Shown here: positions 46,672 to 56,962 of the stretch, in pieces
How the letters are laid out: every line of letters begins with the position of its first letter
Position numbering within the stretch: position 1 is the stretch's first letter
NCBI RefSeq assembly: GCF_009727055.1
Contig: NC_052357.1
Location: forward strand, 86,452,721 to 86,516,720
From: Benincasa hispida
Lineage: Eukaryota; Streptophyta; Magnoliopsida; Cucurbitales; Cucurbitaceae
DNA length: 64,000 nt
Direction: 5' to 3'
The notes under the pieces: model-generated
The model's input: the letters and a program-made list of their open reading frames with translations, nothing else
Told to the model about the DNA's origin: nothing
Database searches by the model: none
Position numbers and translations under genes: made by a program

Positions 46672-48022
46672 ACACCCTGGTTACCCCTTCCCAAGCAGAA
46701 ACAGAGAGAAAATCAAATGAAAGAAAGAAAGCAAAGCTTCAAGGAGGCAGTAGAATGAGGGCAAAGTAAAGCTTCAAGGGGGGTTACAGTGTGAATAAAA
46801 AAGCAACAAAGAAAAGGGTTTCAGATTTGGAATCTTTCTGCCAAGTTTTTCTTTTTTTTTCTTTTGGGACTTCTGGACAAAGATACTGTAGTGTTTTAGA
46901 AGCGTTTCTCAAGAGGCTCAGCTAAAGAACAAATGAACAATTAAACAAACATATCAAAATGCATGAATTAAAGACATCTGTGAGTAAAGAAAGTGGAATA
47001 ATTGGAATGTAAATCTTTAATTCGTGATGGGCAACATTCAATTTTGATAAAGAACTCATCTTTTTCTCTCTAAAACATAAAATTTGAGTGGAGCCGAGCC
47101 AGGACACGGACAGCCGGTATGGGAGTATTTGATATTAAACTCAATACAATTAGGCTTATAAGATCGATTTAAATCTCTGATTATTCCGCCACAAAGCTGA
47201 CAGAGACATTTGTGTCCGAAGATCTACGTCTTTGTCGGCTTTACGCTGTTGTTTTTCTATCACCGTCGATGTTGTCGAAAACTTCTATTGACTTCAACGA
47301 TCCAGATTATCAAACGGTACATAATAAAGCTGTGTACTTATGGATTCGTGTGAGTGGATTACACCCAGAAATTTCCCCACTATATGCTCTATTACACTAA
47401 AATAATAATAATAATAATAATAATAAAGGAAAATAAAGAGAGAAATAAAGGGGGAAAAAGTTTAAAAGAGTAGGAAGTTTCGCTTCAAATTTTTACGATG
47501 TTGCGTGGAGTAAAAAAGTTTTGGTGGGATCACCATAATTTTTAGTAAAAAATATTAATTTATATTTTAAGCTTTTAATTTATATCAATTAAACTCTTTC
47601 TAGAAGTATCCATTTACATTTTTTTTCCCAAAAAATATTGATTAAAACTTAATATTTGTCTAAATTTTAATCTTAACTTTACGTACGAGTCAATTTAGAC
47701 AGTTAGATTATATATTTTTTAAAATTATCCATGCATCATTTCTCACATGTAGGATAAAATGAGCAATTAAGATTAATCTATGGATGACTTTTAAAGAAAA
47801 TTCAAACCGAATGTTTGTACTCTTACGTATTTAACGTAATGAAAGATATAAATTGATACATTTACAATAAATTGTTATTTAAATTGATATATTTATTAAT
47901 TTAAGTGTTTAATTAATACAAACCTCAAAATTTAAGAATATAAATTGCATTTTCACTAGTTTTTAAATAACATTAGTTATATATACAAATAAATCATTTT
48001 AATTAATGACCTTCAATTTGGA
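46672..48022. other. CTL1 upstream region and intergenic DNA
   Basis: 46672 to about 46850 is the likely CTL1 leader/promoter and contains a short direct repeat (AAAGCTTCAAGG at about 46733 and 46768). 47400-47427 is an (AAT)n microsatellite. Frames at 46922-47107 and 47212-47400 resemble no known protein. Confidence 0.4.
47400..47427. repeat. (AAT)n microsatellite
   Basis: About nine uninterrupted AAT units. Confidence 0.9.
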
Positions 48023-48031
48023 TAAATTTTA

Positions 48032-49789
48032 GGACTAACAAGAATAATAGTGGATTTTAACTTTTCATTTGTAAAAATAGCAAATCATCATTTCATTCAT
48101 AAAAATAGCAAAACTTTATAAAAATCTAAACTACCCTAACCATACAAATGAGATTGCAATTGGCTCATTAAGAAATATTCATAATTATATTGTAATTAAA
48201 ACTAATATCTAGATATTATCGATTGGCTAGGTTTAATCACTGCATCGACTTCTTCTCCAACCAAGTTGCCGCCATTTTGCTCTCCGAAATCGACTCCTCT
48301 GCCAACAAGGGTGTGGTCGACTGTCTCTGAATCTATCATCGCAACCATAATTTCCTCCCTTCTACTCAAAATTCTGAAAATTCAAATGAGGGCATTTTAG
48401 GGTTAAAGAAAAAAAATGTTGTAATTCGGATGAAGGTTTTGTAGTCATCAAAGATCTTTTAAAAGCTTTTTTGTGATACTTCTAATGAAATATTTATGTG
48501 ACCTACAAATACAGTGTAACTCAATTGAAAATCACTCAACCAAACCATACATCGCTGTTGAACTTACCAAAATTCTATAACAATACTTTTTGTTGATTCT
48601 AGACCAAAATATAAGTTTAGGAAGTAAGGGTAGAACTAATAAAAACTTTATCTAAATAATTGCATTCATGAAGAAAGAAACCGATTTAGATTAGAGTATG
48701 AAAATCCTAATTAAAAATCGTCAATTGAAATTATTAACCAATTATGATGGAGTGTTGATGTCAATCGTGGAGATATGATGAATAGAAGATAAATAAACAA
48801 CATTCAAGGATGGTACATCCTTCCTTGATCAAATCAATCAAGGTGGGTATAAGACCCCCAAGGCAAATAGGTTAATACCAACACCATCTATATGCCTGGC
48901 TTATCTTTTCAAAATTGCTCGATAGAAATCACTTTGGAAAGAAGAGACGAGACTTGAATTATTGGCCGTGGCCGATTAAGCCAAGTCTTTCTTCCTGTAG
49001 ACTTGTCTTCAATTGTCTTCCACGATTCTAATCACATTAGGATTTTACATATTTGTCTTCCACGATTCTAATCACATTAAGACTTATGCAGTCTGATACA
49101 TTGTTAACCGAGAAATAATACATTTAGAAGTTGGAGAAACCTTAGATTGGATAAACTTCTATAAATCAAGAGTCATGATAGTAGTTATTTTCATCTCACT
49201 TACCATTGATCAAAACTCTTAATCGTTTAACAGTCATAGGAAGAAAACGTCGAGAGGATGAAGAAAGCTAGGATTACGTGTTGTATTCTAATATTTCATG
49301 TTTGAAACAAAAGGATAATAAATATAATGTTCAAAAGTATTCTAAAACTGTGAATCTTGATTAAGTTTGATAGAAAGTATAATAAAAACCATAAATTTCA
49401 GTTGGGATAATTAATATAATATGATAATTTAAATTTCAAACAAAGATTTTAAAATTAGTTGTAGAAGATTTGAAAATTCAAAATACCTGACGCATAAAAT
49501 CATAACAACTATTAAAATCGCGAGATTTAAAGATGATTATCCGCTTCAAATAATCAAGTTAGTTATTGTTGAAAGTCGGCTGTAATATATAGTTAAATTA
49601 ATTATAGTATCATTAATACAAACGCCGAATTAATTACATGGCAATTAAAAGAGACGATAAGGGCATTTTAGGATTTCCAAAAGTTTGACTCATGTGATCT
49701 CCATGCGCTTTGCTATAATTCAAAACTACACCGTCTTTTGCTATTTTTCTAAATAATAGTGTAATTACTGCTATTTATCTTAATATTCC
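48032..49789. mobile_element. Non-autonomous Mutator-like element (MULE)
   Basis: A 1,758-bp block flanked by a perfect 9-bp direct repeat TAAATTTTA (48023-48031 and 49790-49798), the duplication length of Mutator-type transposons. The ends are related inverted repeats: GGACTAACAAGAATAATAG at the left, and on the minus strand GGAATATTAAGATAAATAG at the right. Both go on to AAAATAGCAAA about 45-50 bp in. The interior has no transposase. It holds a GC-richer patch at about 48235-48345, open in one frame for about 35 codons, that looks like captured gene sequence (Pack-MULE behaviour), source not recognised. A direct repeat of GTCTTCCACGATTCTAATCA occurs at about 49014 and 49053. Confidence 0.75.
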
Positions 49790-49798
49790 TAAATTTTA

Positions 49799-51250
49799 TA
49801 ATCTTTTATCTTAAATTTGAATAAATATGGTTGTATTTGAATTTTTTTTATGGAGATGATAAGTGAAGTGAGAAGTCTTAGAAATTTTTGTTAAGTTAGA
49901 ATATCATCTTGGTGCTGTTGATTTTTTTTTTATTTATTTTAGTTCTTATATTTTCAAATATCCAAATTTTAGTAATGTGTTTTCAATAAATATTAAAGAA
50001 AAGTTGACTTGCAGAGAATTAAGTTAAATGATCAACTAAAATTGCCAAAAAAAAAAAATCAATTATGATGCCATCCTTAAAAAATAAATAATAAATAAAT
50101 AAATAAATTTCACGACAAGTTCGAGTGAAACCATATAAAAATTATAAAATTAAAGTTTAAAATAAATTTTGATTTTGTTTATATATAAATTTCTGTAAGA
50201 AGCCACTGATAATATTATTTAAAACCTTTTTTTGTCATGTCAATCTGTGATTTTAAATATAAATTTATACGAAATGATATTACACGAGATTTTCATAAAT
50301 ATATAATTAATAGATAAAAGTAAAATTGACAATTAAAATAGTATTTTAAAGAGTGAAACTAAAATGGAATGAATGAATATATAAAATCACACGTTGATTA
50401 CAAATATATTAATTATATAGAATGTGGTAAAGAGCATAATCGTTGTTTAGACATCATAATGAATGATTAAATTATAAAGATAATCCTTATAATCATTGCT
50501 TTTAAATGGTGGGATTAACCAAATTTTGTGGGTTTTAATTTTTTAATCTTAAAAGCTTTCTAGACTCGAAGATTTGTCTTTCGGACTCAAGTTTTGTAGA
50601 TAGCATAAGAGAGTAAAAGTGAAACTCTTTTCAACTAAAAATTTACCATGTTTGTTTTTCATAGTTTCAAAGCCCAATTGAATGTATAATTAAGTTTCAA
50701 GAAACCAAAATAAATTTAAGTAAACTAATATTTTATATATTGAACAAAGAATTTGATTCTGAAATTATTTTTAATAAAAATGTTTAAAGATCGACTTGAT
50801 ATATTATGTGGAGTAAGTCCATGAATTTAAAAAAAAATGTCAGAACTTTGAGAACTTATCAAATACAAAATTACAAGATTATTGGAATATTTTTTTAGAT
50901 TCAAGAAACCCGATTGTTGTTAACTCAAAATGTACCATCCATTGTAAGGACAATCTACAATATAATAACATTGCAAGACGATCTACAACATAATATCATT
51001 TATTTATATACCAATGTCAATCAATTTCTAAGGAAAGAAAACAGATTAGACTGCTAGAGTGTGGGAAAACAGAGGGAAGTACTATAAACACGGCACACAC
51101 ACAAGCACCAAAAGAAATTACAAAATAATATGTGATATTAGGTTAACCTTCTGTACATATAGATGACTTCTCACAGCAAAGCCATCAAACAAAATTCTAG
51201 TTGTTTATCTGTATATCACATGCTTCTCCACACAACATCTATTCCCAATT
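49799..51250. other. AT-rich intergenic DNA and RMA 3' UTR
   Basis: No gene recognised. Several poly-A/T and (AAAT)n tracts (for example 50080-50105). The last few hundred bases before 51251 should include the 3' UTR of the RMA gene. Confidence 0.4.
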
Positions 51251-52045
51251 TCAAAATAACAGAAGACAGATAATAAAGCAGCAAAATAGAAAGATGGAAA
51301 CTCTATTAAGAGACTTATCAAGCTGCATTTCCTGTCTTCTCATTCTGGTACTGGCATTTCCAGGGATGGCGTTGTTGTATGGTGGGTATGGCAATAAGTT
51401 CCCATCCACGCTACCAAAAATTCTAGTGAAAACTGTTTCTCCAAACATCCCAATTGTCGGGTTTAGCAGACTCGTTATCACGGCATTACCGAGATAAGAC
51501 GGCGCGTATGAAGCAAAGTCACCGTAGGCCTGGGGGAAATATTGTTGGTGATAGATTGGGTGTGAGGGCGAGCGGACATAATTTGGATGAAGCTCCTGGC
51601 TTGGATGCAATGCAGAGGTTGCATTGGAATGGGGCGGTGTGTTCATTGAGGGTGGTGGTCTTCGAGGTACAACCATACCCAAGTGAGACTTCTTGGATTC
51701 GGAATCTGAGTTTGATGTGCCACGACCATATAGGGGAACCAAAGAGGAGGGAGTAATGCTAGCCTTACAAACAGGGCAGTTCTGGGTGTTTTCGGGTCTG
51801 TTGCTGGAGATTTGAACATGAAGCCATTTGTAAATACACGGCCAGCAGTAGAGGTGACCACAGAGGGTGACAACAGGTTCAGCTGCTGAGTCTAAGCAAA
51901 TGTTGCAATCGAAGCAACCATTTGCGTCTTCTGAGACTGTTGACTGAGTTGAGATAGATTTCCAGTTTTGCTTGAGAGAGACATCTTGTTCAGACTCTAA
52001 GTATGCCTCAGATACAGAGTGAGGTACAGAATAATTTTGTTCCAT
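51251..52045 (-). CDS. RING membrane-anchor (RMA) E3 ubiquitin ligase
   Basis: Uninterrupted frame of 264 aa. Residues 47-93 are a C3HC4 RING: Cys47, Cys50, Cys62, His64, Cys67, Cys70, Cys90, Cys93. It recruits a ubiquitin-loaded E2. A Pro/Ser/Tyr-rich middle follows, and the C-terminus (250-264, IFLFCCFIICLLLF) is a hydrophobic tail anchor, so the protein should sit in the ER membrane with the RING in the cytosol. Length and layout fit plant RMA1-3, which handle ER quality control and in some species ubiquitinate plasma-membrane aquaporins under drought. The coding part is one exon; a 1.6-kb leader intron (52063-53666), TATA box and two CACGTG boxes lie upstream. The long plus-strand frames over it are shadows. 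Confidence 0.93.
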   Translation of the reverse strand: MEQNYSVPHSVSEAYLESEQDVSLKQNWKSISTQSTVSEDANGCFDCNICLDSAAEPVVTLCGHLYCWPCIYKWLHVQISSNRPENTQNCPVCKASITPSSLVPLYGRGTSNSDSESKKSHLGMVVPRRPPPSMNTPPHSNATSALHPSQELHPNYVRSPSHPIYHQQYFPQAYGDFASYAPSYLGNAVITSLLNPTIGMFGETVFTRIFGSVDGNLLPYPPYNNAIPGNASTRMRRQEMQLDKSLNRVSIFLFCCFIICLLLF

Positions 52046-52062
52046 AGAAAGAGTAATGCGTT

Positions 52063-53666
52063 CTGTTTACGAAAAGATACATTGAGATGATGAGATTCTT
52101 GAAAAATGAGTAAACTAGAGAATAAAATCAAGAGAACATTATAGACAGATAACAGTTTGAGCACATAAATAACAATGCTCCATTGGCAATAATGCAAATA
52201 CCATAAAATTGCCTCTTATACCAGTTGTTTTCCCAATAAAATAGGATTGCAAAAGAGCAAAACAAATTTCAAGGTAGAAAAGAAGCTTCACACAAGCTAA
52301 GAAGACACTTTCATGAAACAAATTGCAAATGGAAGAAGAATCAGATGAAGGACTTTCACCAAGGAGGTTATAGCCCAGCGCTCTTGATTAACCTCTGGGG
52401 TGAACGTCCTTCATCTAATTCTTCTTCCATTCGCAATTTGTGTCATGAAAGTGTCTTCTTAGCATGTGTGAAGCTTTTCTTCTACCTTGAAATTTGTAGA
52501 AACTAAACCCTAAACAATACTTCCACTTATTTTGTTATCGTACTTTTTAGGAATGTTTTCAAAACCCAAGCTAAGTTTTGAAAACTAAAAAAAAATAAAA
52601 ATAAAAAATAAAAAATAAAAATAATAAAAAAGTAGCTTTTGAAAACTTGTTTTTGTTTTTGAAATTTGGCAATAAATCCAAATGTTCCCTTGAAGAACAT
52701 GAAAACCTATGTGAGAGAACAAACACGATTTTCAAAACCAAAAACCAAATGGTGGACTAAGAACAACATTTCATCACACATTATATGCAAAACTTCAGCC
52801 CTGTTCTGTCCACAACCAACCCAAGCCAATTTATAGCAAAGAGGTCAAAAGGATCGTGAAAACTCAAAAGATTCAAGAGTCGATTTGTAGTCATAAAACT
52901 CGGGATCATGTTGAATGGTAAAATACCAATGACTTGTAGCTACATTTAGAAATTTCAAAAGAAAGCCTCAAGCAATAAATGTAGATACAAAATATTCAGA
53001 CCATTCAGAAATCAACTGTCACAAACCACAATCGTGGCTCAGAACACCCTCTATAAGGATTAAGGAAAGAGACAAAGATGAATATTTTTTTGGGAGGGAA
53101 ACGTGAGAAGCACATAAGCTAGCAAACCAATTGCAGAACAACCAACAATGCAAAAATCCCAAATAAATAACAATTATAAAAAAAATATCGACCCCTTCAG
53201 CTTGTAGTTTACACTACTTATCCTCTAAATTGGTGAACAGAGAGAAACGGTTATGAATGGAAGCAAGTCTTCAGAATCAATCTCGAAGCCCCCAAATCAT
53301 CTCGAAACTTCAAAGTTGAAAATCTAGAGGTAGAAAAAAAAAAAAAAAAAAAAAAGGCAACAAACCAAACGCCACAGACATAAAATTTCTCCGCAAAATC
53401 ATGCAGTTTAAATGAAACAGAACCCCCCAAAATCAACCTAGATCGAATCACATCAAAAGAAGAAAAGGGCAGCAGTTCAAATTCACCCAACGCCCAACAA
53501 CGCATGAATTGAGATCCAACACTCGTTTTCTTAGAAAGTAAGAAATATCCATTCATTCAAACAAAACCCCTATTCCCTTAACACGTTTCCTTCAAAATCA
53601 TAACACAATTCAATAATCAAACCGAAAGTAAGCTTGGAAATTAAAAACATTAAAAAAAAAACTCAC
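52063..53666 (-). other. 5'-leader intron of the RMA gene
   Basis: Minus-strand donor AACG|GTGAGT (GT at 53666-53665) and acceptor AAACAG|AACGC (boundary 52063/52062), 17 nt before the ATG. The leader exon would start about 30 bp below the TATA box at 53797-53805. The intron contains the hairpin at 52262-52497 and a 22-bp poly-A run at 53334-53355. Frames at 51997-52321 and 53251-53556 lie in it and have no family match. Confidence 0.65.
52262..52497. repeat. Long near-perfect inverted repeat (hairpin) in the RMA leader intron
   Basis: Arms 52262-52370 and 52389-52497 are reverse complements over about 109 bp with roughly eight to ten differences; the loop is 18 bp. Key shared blocks are CAAATTTCAAGGTAGAA, GCTAAGAAGACACTTTCATG and ATGGAAGAAGAAT. 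As part of the RMA primary transcript it would fold into a stable double-stranded RNA. Confidence 0.9.
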
Positions 53667-53796
53667 CGTTAAATAAGAACCTCAAGGGTTTCGTACGACA
53701 ATCTCCGACCGAAATTAAATGAAGAAAATGTTCGACGGAGAGAATTTCAAGAACAATTCTAGAGAGATGGAGAGACTAACGATGCGAAAAAAGGGA

Positions 53797-53805
53797 GTTA
53801 TATAG
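53797..53805 (-). promoter_or_regulatory. TATA box of the RMA gene
   Basis: CTATATAAC on the minus strand, about 130 bp upstream of the leader-intron donor, giving a leader exon of roughly 100 nt. Confidence 0.6.
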
Positions 53806-54016
53806 AAATGAGGGAATTCGCGCGTGTACTTCACGAGAAAGGTAAGCGCGTGGTTTCTTACAAGTTTTTACGACCGTGTCGGCGCGTCCGGTTTATTTAA
53901 CTTTATCCAGCTTTTAATTTTCTTTTATTCTTTTTTTTCAAATTAAATTGATTTTTTAAAAGGCTCGGACCGGTCTTGGTTGAAAACTATAAGCGCGAAT
54001 AAAGGGCTTTTAGTGG

Positions 54017-54037
54017 CACGTGTAATGCAGACACGTG
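54017..54037. promoter_or_regulatory. Two G-box/ABRE (CACGTG) elements upstream of the RMA gene
   Basis: CACGTG occurs at 54017-54022 and 54032-54037, 15 bp apart and about 215 bp upstream of the TATA box. Contexts GGCACGTGTA and ACACGTGC fit abscisic-acid-response elements. Paired ABREs usually act together through bZIP factors, so stress or ABA induction is plausible. Confidence 0.55.
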
Positions 54038-54195
54038 CGAAGCCCAACAAACTTACCAGTTCTCTCTTATTATAAGTAAATTGACAATTAACACATTTAT
54101 CATTTGCTTTTATAAAAACCACTAAAATTAGTTTGTTCTTTTTGAGTGATGTCTTAATAATATCAAATTTAACTTGTTGTGATTAATATAAAATT

Positions 54196-54658
54196 GGTTT
54201 AAATACTATTTTGAAGACTATTTTGGTTTTTAAACTTTTAAAAACATTCATTTTAGTCTATGAACTTTTATGAACTATATATTTTGGTCCCTATTATTAA
54301 GATTATGTTAACTCTTTATAGATGAAATTGCATCTAGTGGGTTGAGTAAGGTGGTGAAATAAAATATCAACAATCAACATGCCAAAATAGTGAACGTCAA
54401 AATCTTGGATGCAAAATAATTTTTTAGATCTCCTATGGGAAATCGCTTTATCACTTTATTAAAAATGGAAAGCCTAGACTTTTTTAGCATGGGTAACGTC
54501 ATCTCACCATTATGTTTATAATTAATAGAATCTTAATAGCAGTGACCAAAGTAAACATTGTTTAAATTTCAAGAATTGGAATCGACATTTTTTATTAAAT
54601 TTAGGGACCAAAATATAATTAAATTCAAAAGTTCAAGGACTAAAATAAGATTTAAACC
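54196..54658. mobile_element. 463-bp inverted-repeat MITE (MULE-type)
   Basis: The ends are inverted: GGTTTAAATACTATTTTG at the left, and on the minus strand GGTTTAAATCTTATTTTA at the right. Similarity continues inward with TTTTAGTC(T/C)(A/T)TGAACTTTT and ATTTTGGTCCCTA. Flanks TATAAAATT (54187-54195) and TATAAATTT (54659-54667) are a 9-bp duplication with one mismatch. There is no coding capacity. Confidence 0.7.
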
Positions 54659-54667
54659 TATAAATTT

Positions 54668-56840
54668 TTAAAATTAAGTCACTAAACAACATTTTTAATT
54701 ATAAAATTATTAAAATGATAGCACGTATTGGAAATTGTATGATACGTTCACATGCTTATACATCAATTCAATTCAGCACATGTATATACCAATCATATTC
54801 ATGAAAACCATTATTTTTTTCCCATCATGTTGTATGTTGTATTTTAATGTATTGACATAGAATATTTTTTCTCAGAAAAAATTTTAGGTCTTATTTAATA
54901 ACATAGATCCTATTTCTTGTTTCATGTAATATTTGATAATTATTTATATTAAAATTTGTTTGTTAACTATTTCTCGTATTTCATATTTTTTTTTATATAT
55001 TTTGATTTTTTCTTTATTTCACGGTTTAGATAAAAATTTGTTATATAATATAAAAAATATATATAACATCTATTAAATGCATAAAGAAATAATTATCAAA
55101 TGTTTACATTATCTAGTATAAATAAGTTTCAACACAAAATTAATAATAATAATACAGTTGTTTCTATCATTCAAAATGTTGTTCAAATTTGATTTGCAAT
55201 ACCAACTGTCATTCGAGCCATTCGCCTACAATAATATTGACTTAGTTCCAACTATATTATGTTGTTTTTTTGCAAATGTCATGGTTGTATAATATTAAAG
55301 TGTGGTTTGCATGTTTAAAAGAACAAAAGTTATTTTTTAAAAAATGACCAGAAATTTAAATTAATAAACAAGTAATTTCTAAAAACATGTTTTTGTTTTT
55401 GAAATTTGACTAAGAATTTAACTATGTGTTGTTTTCAAATAAAGAAAATTGAATTAATTTATTTACAAAATACAGTAAAATGTAATAATTAGATGTTATC
55501 ACTGTATATCCATCCACTAATAGATGCCTAATGCAGTCTATCATTAATAGTAATATTTTGTTATGCATATAAAATATTCTCAGCATTTTTACTATCGAAA
55601 AGAATTACCCTTTTAACTATTTTACTTAAGAAAAAAAACAAATCATAGTAAAATTTAAGAACATAAAACAATATAGTTACACCTTAATTAATATGGCCCC
55701 AGTTAATTAAAAATATTTTTTCTTAAAATACAATTTTAATGTATGTAGTTTCAAATATCTTACGCTTTTTTTCTATATAAGTTCTAAAAATATATTTACA
55801 CAGTATTATTTTTATATGAAAAGTATTACTATTATTTAATCAATACAATAAAAATAAATTAAATAACTAAATTTAAGGTTCGTGGAAGGTATAAGAACTG
55901 AATTTAAAATAATGAAATGACCTAAATATAAATATAAAAATGGTATTTTAATAAATATTTAAAAGAAATAACTGAGAATATTATAAAACACTCAATCATA
56001 AAAAGTATAAATATAAACTCCAAGGTTACAACCGACACATTCTGACGCTATGAGCCATTCTATTCTATGGATCAATGACTTTCCTTCTTGGTATTTGAAA
56101 TAAATGGAAGAGAGAGAGAATATTTTGTACTTTTTCAAAATATACATTTTTTCGGGGGGGAATAAAATTAATATACAATTTTAGGGTTAGGAACATTACT
56201 ATTCAATATTATTTTTTTAACAAAATGTAATGGCCATATTTTATTTGAATTGCCTTTTTTAAAAATGAACTATAATTTAATTATTATGATGAAAAACTAT
56301 CGTAAATAAACAGAGAAAAAAAAAACCAAATTCATTTTAACAAAATTCATTGAGATGAATCAATCTTTACTTTAAATTTTCAATTTGATCTAATTCCACC
56401 TCAAATTTAGATTGTAATTTTAACTTTAGTTTTATAATTTTTGAGCCTCTAATAAATGTTAGAAAATAATTGTTTTTATTTATACTCAATGAATTATTAA
56501 GCACATGTATAATACAAAACTTACAAGATGTTAGAGAAAAACAATATAATTTGTGTATATATATATATATTTAGCAAAATTATTTAATAGTTAATTTGCA
56601 TTTTTGTCTAACTTGATTTATTTAAAGTTTAACGTTATCGAAATACATAACCTTTTATTATTATTATTATTGTTTAAATTTAACAAGTAAAAATAGGATG
56701 ATATAATAAAAAAATTGAAATATTTGTCATTTGGATTTTGAAAATTTATAATACAATGATACAATTAGACAAGTTTATTGGCAAAAAATTATTATTATTT
56801 GGATAAGCATAAAATAAAATTGAGTATTCTCAAATGGGGT
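54668..56840. other. AT-rich non-coding interval
   Basis: No gene, RNA or transposon recognised. Many poly-A/T runs and a TA microsatellite (about 56555-56572). Confidence 0.45.
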
Positions 56841-56866
56841 TCATCGGAAAAATAATACACCGTCCC

Positions 56867-56962
56867 ATGCCGGAAACATCCCCGTCCGTCGGCGGCGGCG
56901 GCGGCGGCGGCGGCGGCGGAAGCGGAAACGGCGTTAAATTTAAAATAATAAAAGTTATATAG
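56867..56962 (+). CDS. Small Gly-repeat open frame in an isolated GC-rich patch (doubtful)
   Basis: ATG at 56867 opens 31 codons: M-P-E-T-S-P-S-V, ten glycines from a (GGC)9 GGA run (56891-56920), then S-G-N-G-V-K-F and a stop. The surrounding 150 bp is strikingly GC-rich in a very AT-rich region, like the first exon or leader of a plant gene. No downstream exon is recognised. It may be a gene fragment, a 5' UTR or chance. Confidence 0.2.
   Translation: MPETSPSVGGGGGGGGGGSGNGVKFKIIKVI

Noticed and set aside
51454..51873. Open frames on either strand overlapping the RMA gene
   Set aside because: Shadows of the well-supported 264-residue RMA frame.
52362..52397. tRNA-like or MIRNA mature sequence in the hairpin loop
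   Set aside because: The loop and inner stem superficially recall a tRNA anticodon arm, but no complete cloverleaf or B box can be drawn; a miRNA call needs small-RNA data.
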